Shown: one piece after another, positions 1 through 5,422 of the stretch
Position numbering within the stretch: position 1 is the first letter of the stretch
How the letters are laid out: each line of letters starts with the position of its first letter
Assembly (NCBI GenBank): GCA_001766965.1
Contig: MEKM01000059.1
Span: 1-7,849 of the forward strand
Reading direction: 5' to 3'
Origin: Acidobacteria bacterium RIFCSPHIGHO2_01_FULL_67_28
GTDB taxonomy: Bacteria > Acidobacteriota > Terriglobia > Acidiferrales > 2-02-FULL-67-57
DNA length: 7,849 bases
Program-made: the position numbers and the translations under genes
Notes under the pieces: model-generated
What the model was told of the DNA's origin: nothing
The model's database searches: none
What the model saw: only the letters and a program-made list of their open reading frames with translations

Positions 1-1061
1 CTGTGGGGGATGACGCCGAAAAACGTAGCCGTGGCAGAAAACGTGTCACTGTCCGAGTCATACAAAACTAGCCCGCCACCGGTTGTTGGTTCGCCAATCA
101 AAATCTTGCGGTGGTCCCCGCTGGCTCGGATGATGCCGGCCCCGTAAATCGGCGGCAAGTCGCTTCGGAAAACGTAATTCCCTGTTGCCGGATTCCACTG
201 GACAATGCCGCCGGGGCTGGCATAGGGGCCGCTCGTGGCCATGATGAGGACAGTGCCGTTGTTGGTGGCGACTACCGCACGCGGGTTAGTGAATGTACCC
301 TCGAAATGGGGGAAGGGCACACGCTCCCGGATTTGGAGCGTGACCGCGTCCAAGATGTAGAAGGCCTCGGCATCCGTCCCCACGTACACCGTGTGGCCAT
401 CCGGGGCGAGGTCGAGGCTAGTCGGACTCGGCACCCAGAGCGTCGCCAGACGCTTCCGAGTCGAGGTCGAAAACACTTCCACCCGGCCCAGGAACCGGTT
501 CGCCACAAACACTTGTTTGCGGGCGTCATCGGAAAGGGCAGCTTTCGTGGGGAGCGAGGCCATGAGGGGCTTGGGCGTGGAATCGATCCGGACGACTCCG
601 CTTCGAAAGTGCGAGGGGAAGGCGGTGAGCAGCACATCCGCCCTGGCGTTTTTCTTTCGCCCCGCCAACTTTGCTTTGACGGTAACTTGGCAGCCCTCGC
701 CCACCCGTTGGCAAAAAGACTTCGCGGGAGCAGCGGCAGGGGCGGTGTACCGTCCGATGTGGTTGCCCTCGGCGTCGACGCCGATGTCCGCTACCGTCCC
801 TACTTGACTGTTGCCCCCACCGACGCAGTTCTTGCCGTTGGTGTCGCAGACCTTCCACTTGACCGTCTTGTCCGAGGTCCCGGTCACCACCGCTGTAAAA
901 TCCTGAGATTCAGCCACCTTCACGGTGGCTTGGCTCGGGGAAAGAGTGAGCGTGACTTGCGCGGTGAGTGGAAGGGAGAGAAAAGCGCTTGCGAGGAGAA
1001 CTACGAGTGCGATGCGCCTGCCTGCGGGTTCTTTTAGGGTGGGTGCAGCCGTGGGACGCAT
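1..1061 (-). CDS. Secreted Ig-like domain plus YVTN-type beta-propeller protein (3' end outside window)
   Basis: Translating the minus strand from the ATG at 1061 gives 353 open residues that run off the window edge. A signal peptide is visible: Arg15-Arg16, a hydrophobic stretch about 17-32, and a likely cut after Ala34 (LTA|Q). Residues about 36-148 look like a bacterial Ig-like domain: LTLSPSQATVKVAESQDFTA, then VKWKV, then the RYTAPA ending common in Acidobacteriota secreted proteins. Four cysteines (72, 79, 117, 124) lie in insertions of this domain. From about 155 onward the protein has YVTN/WD40-style blades (VFVANRFLGRVEVFSTSTRK, SLDLAPDGHTVYVGTD, GIVQWNPATG). Secreted propellers of this kind usually bind proteins or polymers, and no catalytic motif is visible. 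It lies 94 bp downstream of lexA on the same strand. Ribosome-site similarity (GAAAAG) is weak. Hand counts of two 60-base lines give about 57% GC, against 67-82% in lines sampled from the porin and ABC genes. Domain type is fairly sure; function is unknown. Confidence 0.85.
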   Translation of the reverse strand, partial: MRPTAAPTLKEPAGRRIALVVLLASAFLSLPLTAQVTLTLSPSQATVKVAESQDFTAVVTGTSDKTVKWKVCDTNGKNCVGGGNSQVGTVADIGVDAEGNHIGRYTAPAAAPAKSFCQRVGEGCQVTVKAKLAGRKKNARADVLLTAFPSHFRSGVVRIDSTPKPLMASLPTKAALSDDARKQVFVANRFLGRVEVFSTSTRKRLATLWVPSPTSLDLAPDGHTVYVGTDAEAFYILDAVTLQIRERVPFPHFEGTFTNPRAVVATNNGTVLIMATSGPYASPGGIVQWNPATGNYVFRSDLPPIYGAGIIRASGDHRKILIGEPTTGGGLVLYDSDSDTFSATATFFGVIPH

Positions 1062-1103
1062 GTACTTTTCGCTACCAAGCGTTTCTCTAGGTACGTATAC
1101 CAA

Positions 1104-1132
1104 ACACTACTCTCGAGCAAACGGGGCGTCAA
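1104..1132 (-). promoter_or_regulatory. Candidate sigma70-like promoter for the Ig/propeller gene
   Basis: On the minus strand TTGACG (1127-1132) is followed after 17 bases by TAGTGT (1104-1109). This would start transcription near 1097, about 36 bases before the ATG at 1061. The -35 box matches consensus at 5 of 6 positions and the -10 at only 3 of 6. A second possible -10, TATACG at 1094-1099, has no good -35 partner. No terminator was found between lexA and this gene, so read-through from lexA is equally possible. Confidence 0.35.
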
Positions 1133-1155
1133 GAAAAGCCGACTGGAAGATCTGG

Positions 1156-1776
1156 CTAGTAGCGGCGGAGGATGCCGATGACGCGGCCCTGGATTTGGAC
1201 GTCTTTGGCGGGAAGCAGGATGGGCTCGAGCTGGGCGTTGGCGGGCTGCAAGCGCACGCGCCCGCCCGACTCGCGGACGAAGCGCTTGAGCGTGGTCTCT
1301 TCCCCGCGCACCAGCGCCACGACGATGTCCTGGTTGTTGGCGTTCTGGGTTTGCTCGCAGATGACGTAGTCGCCGTCGAGGATGTGGTCCTCGACCATCG
1401 ACTCGCCCTTCACCTGCAAGACGAAAACGTTTTTCGAGCGCGTGAAGTCGCCGAGCGAAATCGTCTCCGGGTTCTCCACTGCTTCGACGGGCTTGCCGGC
1501 GGCGATGCGCCCCAGCAGCGGCAGCTCGACTGCGTGCCGCGCCACCGACTCCCGCACCGGCCGCGGCAGGGCGATGACTTCCACCGAGCGGCTCTGGTTG
1601 TAGCCCCGGCGGATGAACCCCTTGCGCTCGAGCGTTTGCAGGTGCTTGTGCACGGTGGCAAGCGATGTGAGCTTCAGGCCCGCGGCGATTTCTTCGAACG
1701 AGGGCGAGTAGCCGTGCCGGTTGATGAAGCCGACCAGGAAATCCAGCACCTGCTTCTGCCGCCGCGTCAGTGTCAT
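1156..1776 (-). CDS. lexA: LexA, SOS-response transcriptional repressor and self-cleaving peptidase
   Basis: This is a full-length LexA of 206 residues (E. coli LexA has 202). The N-terminal winged helix-turn-helix spans about residues 1-65; FEEIAAGLKLTSLATVHKHL carries the recognition helix. The cleavage bond is Ala93-Gly94 (RIAAGKP). The S24-family catalytic dyad is Ser126 (KGESMVEDHILDGDYV) and Lys164 (TTLKRF), spaced as in the E. coli protein (84-85, 119, 156). In the known mechanism LexA represses DNA-repair genes until RecA filaments on single-stranded DNA trigger this self-cleavage. The start is fixed by AAAGGAG at 1787-1793, nine bases before the ATG. The gene is read divergently from the porin gene and is followed by the Ig/propeller gene on the same strand. 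Its recognition helix differs from the E. coli one, so the operator is probably not CTG-N10-CAG. Confidence 0.97.
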   Translation of the reverse strand: MTLTRRQKQVLDFLVGFINRHGYSPSFEEIAAGLKLTSLATVHKHLQTLERKGFIRRGYNQSRSVEVIALPRPVRESVARHAVELPLLGRIAAGKPVEAVENPETISLGDFTRSKNVFVLQVKGESMVEDHILDGDYVICEQTQNANNQDIVVALVRGEETTLKRFVRESGGRVRLQPANAQLEPILLPAKDVQIQGRVIGILRRY

Positions 1777-1801
1777 CGTCGTGGAGCTCCTTTACCCTGA
1801 G

Positions 1802-1827
1802 GCCGCCAGGCCGAAGGGCCGGAAGGC
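1802..1827 (-). other. GC-rich hairpin at the predicted 5' end of the lexA mRNA
   Basis: The minus-strand transcript can fold as GCC-UU-CCGGCC, loop CUUC, GGCC-U-GG-C-GGC. That gives three helical blocks of 3, 2 and 4 base pairs, separated by a small internal loop and one bulged U. It would begin almost exactly at the transcription start predicted from the promoter at 1834-1862 and end before the ribosome site, leaving AAAGGAG free. It may stabilise the 5' end of the message. In this GC-rich DNA a hairpin of this size could also arise by chance. Confidence 0.3.
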
Positions 1828-1833
1828 GATTCC

Positions 1834-1862
1834 AGTCTAGGCGAATAAAAGTCGAAAGTCAA
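1834..1862 (-). promoter_or_regulatory. Promoter of lexA
   Basis: On the minus strand TTGACT (1857-1862) and TAGACT (1834-1839) are separated by exactly 17 bases, matching the sigma70 consensus at 5 of 6 and 4 of 6 positions. The spacer is AT-rich for this genome. Transcription would start near 1827, giving a leader of about 50 bases that contains the AAAGGAG ribosome site. It overlaps three AAGTC direct repeats that could be an operator. Confidence 0.6.
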
Positions 1863-1865
1863 GTC
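1849..1865. repeat. Three AAGTC direct repeats over the lexA -35 region (candidate operator)
   Basis: The plus strand reads AAGTC-GA-AAGTC-AAGTC: copies at 1849-1853, 1856-1860 and 1861-1865, which is GACTT-GACTT-TC-GACTT on the lexA-coding strand. They cover the -35 element and the adjacent spacer. On the coding strand TTCG-N7-TTCG also lies here (1841-1855 region), with the same half-site spacing as the alphaproteobacterial direct-repeat LexA box but a different half-site. LexA proteins normally repress their own gene, so a site over this promoter is expected; that this repeat is the site is inference. Confidence 0.35.
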
Positions 1866-1880
1866 CCTTCGCGCCCGATG

Positions 1881-1909
1881 TTCGTAGCGCGCTCCGCTGG
1901 CGGTACTAT
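1881..1909 (+). promoter_or_regulatory. Weak candidate promoter for the porin gene
   Basis: TTCGTA (1881-1886) and TACTAT (1904-1909) are 17 bases apart, 60 bases before the porin ATG. The -10 matches consensus at 4 of 6 positions and the -35 at 3 of 6. It is the best sigma70-like pair seen on this strand in the divergent gap. The -35 begins only 15 bases beyond the AAGTC repeats of the lexA promoter, so one regulator bound there might affect both genes. Confidence 0.3.
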
Positions 1910-1940
1910 GTGCGCGGCTCATCGGCTGGATTGTCGAGGC

Positions 1941-1960
1941 CGAGGAGGCTCACGAGGAGG
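1941..1960 (+). promoter_or_regulatory. Duplicated ribosome-binding sequence before the porin gene
   Basis: CGAGGAGG occurs at 1941-1948 and again at 1953-1960. The second copy is eight bases from the ATG at 1969 and so supports that start over the in-frame ATG at 1975. The first copy has no start codon at a suitable distance in any frame. It could act as a standby ribosome site or simply be a small tandem duplication. Confidence 0.6.
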
Positions 1961-1968
1961 AACCGAGA

Positions 1969-3540
1969 ATGACAATGTTGACCAAGTCCCGGGCCGCCCG
2001 GGCAGTGCTGGCGGCAGTTCTGTTGGCGGGCCCTGTGGCGGCCGAGGAGGCGAGCAAGACCCCGCCGCCGGCCGAGTCCGTCCAGGCGCAGTTGCAGCAG
2101 CAAGGGCAGCGCATCCTGGAGCTGGAGCGTCTTTTGAAGCAGCAGGCGCTGCTGCTTGAGAAACTCCAGCAGCAACTGGCGGCGCTGCCGGCGGCGGCTC
2201 CCCCGCCCGCGCCCAGTTCGGCCTCCGCTGCGGCTCCGGCCGTGCAAGGCGCGAGCCAGCAGCAGGAGGTGGAGCGGCTGACGGGCGAAGTGGACGCCCT
2301 GGCCCAGAACAGCAAGGAGATGCAGGACAAGGTCAACAACCTGGAAAAGAAAGCCGCCGATAGCGAGAAGAGCCTGGGCGCCAAAATCAAGGGCTTGGGC
2401 AACTTCGCCTTCAGCGGTGACGTCCGCCTCCGCTACGAGCCCTTCTTCGGCGGCACCCTCACCCAGGACCGCCACCGCGAGCGCGTCCGGCTGCGCTTCC
2501 ACGCCATCGCCAAGTTCAGCGACGAGCTGACCGGCGGGTTCTCCCTCGCCAGCGGCGACGTGTTCGACCCCATCTCCACCAACCAGACCCTGACCGCCTT
2601 CTACACGCGCAAGCCCATCCTCATTGATCGGGCCTTCATCCAGTACGACCCCAAGTGGCTCGATCCCCTCACCCTGACCGGGGGCAAGTTCGCCTACACC
2701 TGGTACCGCACGGAGCTGACCTTCGACAACGACCTCAACCCCGAGGGCTTCTCCCAGGCGCTCTCCTGGGACTTCGACAATTCCGTCTTCAAGAAGATCA
2801 CCCTGGTGGGCTTCCAGCTTCCCTTCCGGGAGACCAGCAGCTTCGACGACAGCTTCCTGCACGGCGGCCAGGTGCAGGGCTACTGGAAGTTGACCGACCG
2901 CATCAAGCTCGCCACCTACGCCGCCTTCTACAATTGGCACCGGGCCGACCCCATCCTGGCGGCGCAGGGCAACGTGACCGTGGCGGTGACCGGCGGGGCC
3001 TGCGCCGTCATCATCGGCTGCACGGTCACGCCCCCCAACACCTTCACCCTGGCGGGGAGCACGAACACCAACACGGTCGCCGCGCCCGGCAAGTTCGCCT
3101 CCAAGTTCGCCCTGCTCGACCTGATTGGGCGGCTGGACATCGACACCGGGAAGGCTCGCTGGCCGCTGATGCTCCAGCTCAATTTCGTCCAGAACACCCG
3201 CGCCTGCGCCAACGTTTTCATCGTCACCTGCAACCCGCACGACCGCCAGGGCTGGTGGGCGGAGGCGCAGCTCGGGCAGACCAAGGAGAAGGGCGACATC
3301 AACTTCGGCTACACCTTCATCCGCCTGGAGCGGGAAGCGGTGCTGGCCGCCTTCAACTTCAGCGACCTGCGCCAGCCGACTAACGAAGTCAACCACCGCA
3401 TCAACGTCGCCTACCAGGCCTACAAGAACGTCACCCTGGGCTACACCCTCCTGGTCGGCCGCGCCTTGCAGACCGCCACGAGCCCGACCGCAGAAGCGTG
3501 GCTCAAGCGGATGCAGTTTGACGTGATTTACAAGTTCTAG
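1969..3540 (+). CDS. Putative porin: outer-membrane beta-barrel with N-terminal coiled coil
   Basis: The protein has 523 residues. A signal peptide covers 1-25 (hydrophobic 13-22, cut after VAA). Two helical coiled-coil stretches follow, about 36-72 (Gln/Leu-rich heptads) and 97-141, joined by a Pro/Ala/Ser linker at 73-96. The barrel begins near 147 (FSGDVRLRYEPFF) and contains the putative-porin type pattern DPISTNQTLTAF (200-211) followed by KPILIDRAFIQY. It ends in FDVIYKF, whose final Phe is the usual recognition signal for barrel insertion by the BAM machinery. Two cysteine pairs, 345/351 and 413/421, lie in Gly/Thr/Asn-rich segments that look like surface loops. The family (Pfam Porin_5-like) is assigned by pattern. 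The substrate is unknown; diffusion of small solutes is the family's presumed role. The coiled coil probably trimerises the protein or reaches through the periplasm. It is divergent from lexA and converges with the ABC operon. Confidence 0.88.
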   Translation: MTMLTKSRAARAVLAAVLLAGPVAAEEASKTPPPAESVQAQLQQQGQRILELERLLKQQALLLEKLQQQLAALPAAAPPPAPSSASAAAPAVQGASQQQEVERLTGEVDALAQNSKEMQDKVNNLEKKAADSEKSLGAKIKGLGNFAFSGDVRLRYEPFFGGTLTQDRHRERVRLRFHAIAKFSDELTGGFSLASGDVFDPISTNQTLTAFYTRKPILIDRAFIQYDPKWLDPLTLTGGKFAYTWYRTELTFDNDLNPEGFSQALSWDFDNSVFKKITLVGFQLPFRETSSFDDSFLHGGQVQGYWKLTDRIKLATYAAFYNWHRADPILAAQGNVTVAVTGGACAVIIGCTVTPPNTFTLAGSTNTNTVAAPGKFASKFALLDLIGRLDIDTGKARWPLMLQLNFVQNTRACANVFIVTCNPHDRQGWWAEAQLGQTKEKGDINFGYTFIRLEREAVLAAFNFSDLRQPTNEVNHRINVAYQAYKNVTLGYTLLVGRALQTATSPTAEAWLKRMQFDVIYKF

Positions 3541-3646
3541 CGCTTTACCCGGCACCAACATCGCCGAAGACGTCATCTACATCGTCGCCGGCCGCGACGT
3601 CCGCCACCCCGCCCGCGACCGCCGCTAGCAGAGCGCCGCGTCGTCC

Positions 3647-3665
3647 CCGCTTTGCGCTAAAGCGG
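3647..3665. terminator. Perfect hairpin between the converging porin gene and ABC operon
   Basis: CCGCTTT (3647-3653) and AAAGCGG (3659-3665) form a perfect 7-bp stem around the 5-base loop GCGCT. On the minus strand the hairpin starts with the first base after the TAG of the permease gene. No run of T follows on either strand, so it is not a classical intrinsic terminator. It may instead protect the 3' end of one or both messages or act as a weak bidirectional stop. The rest of the 125-bp gap (3541-3646) holds no gene I can support. Confidence 0.4.
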
Positions 3666-4490
3666 CTACACCTGCTCGCCGCTGCGTTCCAGGTTGCGCA
3701 TCGCCAGCGCGGCGGCCAGGCAGGCAATGGCGAGGAACAACTTCAGGGAGATGGCCCAGAACGGATAGTCGTCCCCGCTGCGAACGAACACGGAAAACAG
3801 CATGACATAGGGATTCAAGTAAAGCGGGGCCGCCACGTAGTCAGGCATCTCTTCTTCCGTCCCGCCCGGCCCGGCCTCCTGCTGCCAGTACCAGCTCATG
3901 AGTGTTGTGGCCACGAAGGTGAGCACTGTCAGGGCGATGACCACGGCGTAGCTCACCGCAGTCGAGTGCACGCTGCGGCGGAAGTAGGAGGAGCAGTAGA
4001 GACCCACAGCGCACATCGAGGCCAGCATCACCAGCGTGCACACGCTCACCAGAATCAGCTCCCGCCAGCCGACTCCGCCGAGCGCGAAGGCCAGGCTCAA
4101 CACCGGCAAGGCGCTGACGAGGAGCAAGCCGAGGAACAGCAGGGAGGCGATGAACTTCCCCCACCAGATCTGAGCTGAAGTCAGCAAGCTGGTGAGCAGG
4201 GCCGCGAGGGTGCGCTGCTCCTTTTCGATGGTCAGGCCTCCTGCGCTGAACACGGGAGCGAGCAGCAGCAGCAGGGTCAACTGGGCGTAAGCGGAGACGA
4301 GGAAAATCGTCACACCCACCTCCGCGCCCTGGGGCTCGTTCAGCTCGCCGAAGCCGAAAAGGTCCTGCGTCTTGAAGAAGTAGGCGAAGGCCACGGCGCC
4401 GCTCAAAACGAGCAGATAGAGCGAAGGCAGGACCCAGCCGCGCCGCTCCCGCATGCGCTGGCGAAGCTCCTTGCGAATCATGGGGTTCAT
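3666..4490 (-). CDS. ABC-2 type transporter permease
   Basis: The 274-residue product has six predicted membrane helices at about 20-38, 59-83, 113-135, 143-165, 178-199 and 245-264. Between helices 2 and 3 lies the hallmark cytoplasmic segment of ABC-2 permeases, GLTIEKEQRTLAALLTSLLT (85-104) followed by GKF, comparable to the REKE-x-GTLE-x-LL motif of NatB-like and Gld-type permeases. This segment contacts the ATPase in the family. A basic N-terminus (IRKELRQRMRERR) points to the cytoplasm, and the acidic 205-217 segment between helices 5 and 6 should face the periplasm. The ATG overlaps the ATPase stop codon as ATGA (4487-4490), so translation is coupled. It is the last gene of the operon; its partner is the ATPase just upstream. 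The exported or extruded substrate cannot be read from the sequence. Confidence 0.93.
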   Translation of the reverse strand: MNPMIRKELRQRMRERRGWVLPSLYLLVLSGAVAFAYFFKTQDLFGFGELNEPQGAEVGVTIFLVSAYAQLTLLLLLAPVFSAGGLTIEKEQRTLAALLTSLLTSAQIWWGKFIASLLFLGLLLVSALPVLSLAFALGGVGWRELILVSVCTLVMLASMCAVGLYCSSYFRRSVHSTAVSYAVVIALTVLTFVATTLMSWYWQQEAGPGGTEEEMPDYVAAPLYLNPYVMLFSVFVRSGDDYPFWAISLKLFLAIACLAAALAMRNLERSGEQV

Positions 4491-5422
4491 GGCCGCGGGC
4501 CTCCGAAGGCTTCCCGGTAGCGCTCTTCCAGGCCCGGGCCGCGCGAATCGAACCGCACCACCGCGACCCCGCTTCCGACCAGGTGGCGCAGGAGCGCCGC
4601 GGCCTGTTCCGGCCCCCCGGCGATTTCCACCCGCAGGCGGTTCCCGGCGTGTTCGAGCAGTCGGGCGCCGGCGAACTCCCCCGCCAGGCGCGCCGCGCCC
4701 TCCGCCTCGCCCGCCACCTCGATTTCGCAGATTACGCGGGGCGGCACGGCCTCCTGCAGGGTCAGCACGGTGCGGCCCTTGACATCGGCGGCGTTGCGGC
4801 CGTTGGCGATGAGGGCCACGCGCGAGCAGATGTCCTCGAGGTCGCTCAGGATGTGGGAGGAGATGAAGATGGTGACGCCGTCGCGGTTGAGTGCCTTCAA
4901 GTGTTCGCGGAGCTCGATGCGCGCCAGGGGGTCGAGCCCGGTGGCGGGCTCATCGAGCAGCAGCACGCGCGGCTCATGCAGCAGGGTCTTGGCCAGCAGC
5001 AGGCGCTGCTTCAATCCTAGCGACAACGTCTCCACAAAGGCGGCGCGGCGCTCGCTCAACCCCGAGCCTTCCAGGGCGCGCTCCACCACGGCGCGCTTGC
5101 GCAGCCGCGGCAGGCGGAAGGCGTCGGCGAAGAACTCCAGGAACTCGCTCACGCGCATGTCCTGGTAGAGTCCGGGCACGTCAGGCAGATACCCGATCAG
5201 GGGCTTGACGGCGCGGGGGGCGGCGGCCACATCGTAGCCGGCAACGCGGGCGCGGCCTCCGTCGGCCGGGAGCAGCGTGGCCAGGATCTTGATGAGGGTG
5301 GTCTTGCCCGCGCCGTTCGGGCCCACCAGCCCGAAGAGCTCCCCTTCCTCCACCCGCAGGCTGAACCCATCCAGCGCTCGCTGGCCGTTGTAGCTTTTCC
5401 GCAGTTCCTCGATCTCAATCAT
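4487..5422 (-). CDS. ABC transporter ATP-binding protein, NatA-like
   Basis: All nucleotide-binding elements are present in the 311 residues: Walker A GPNGAGKTT (34-42), a Q-loop position with Asp instead of Gln (YLPD, 78-81), ABC signature LSLGLKQR (133-140), Walker B VLLLDEP (153-159), D-loop GLDP (162-165) and H-loop His190 (ISSH). The Asp at the Q-loop and the second-Gly-to-Leu change in the signature are both tolerated in this exporter-type subfamily, so the enzyme should be active. Residues about 220-311 form an extra C-terminal alpha/beta domain of the kind seen in NatA-type ATPases, probably regulatory or for dimer contacts. The ATG overlaps the upstream gene's stop codon as ATGA (5419-5422), and its own stop overlaps the permease start in the same way. 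It should energise the ABC-2 permease encoded next. Confidence 0.95.
   Translation of the reverse strand: MIEIEELRKSYNGQRALDGFSLRVEEGELFGLVGPNGAGKTTLIKILATLLPADGGRARVAGYDVAAAPRAVKPLIGYLPDVPGLYQDMRVSEFLEFFADAFRLPRLRKRAVVERALEGSGLSERRAAFVETLSLGLKQRLLLAKTLLHEPRVLLLDEPATGLDPLARIELREHLKALNRDGVTIFISSHILSDLEDICSRVALIANGRNAADVKGRTVLTLQEAVPPRVICEIEVAGEAEGAARLAGEFAGARLLEHAGNRLRVEIAGGPEQAAALLRHLVGSGVAVVRFDSRGPGLEERYREAFGGPRP

Noticed and set aside
111..1037. A 308-codon plus-strand open frame
   Set aside because: It lies opposite the signal-peptide/Ig/propeller frame, shows no recognisable domain and has no ribosome site. The minus-strand frame is the coherent protein.
1091..1102. GGTACGTATACC, a near-palindrome before the Ig/propeller gene
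   Set aside because: Only the outer GGTA/TACC arms pair, the centre does not, and such a short dyad is not meaningful alone.
925..1800. A 291-codon plus-strand open frame over lexA
   Set aside because: It is antisense to an unmistakable LexA with intact catalytic residues, and its product is of typical antisense composition.
1906..3576. A 556-codon open frame on the minus strand opposite the porin gene
   Set aside because: Its product is a low-complexity Gly/Val/Glu/Leu-rich sequence expected from a high-GC antisense frame. The plus-strand frame has a ribosome site, signal peptide, coiled coil, barrel motifs and a C-terminal Phe.
4453..5208. Several plus-strand open frames over the ABC ATPase gene
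   Set aside because: Their Arg/Pro/Ala-rich products have no domain, and the opposite strand encodes a complete set of ABC ATPase motifs.
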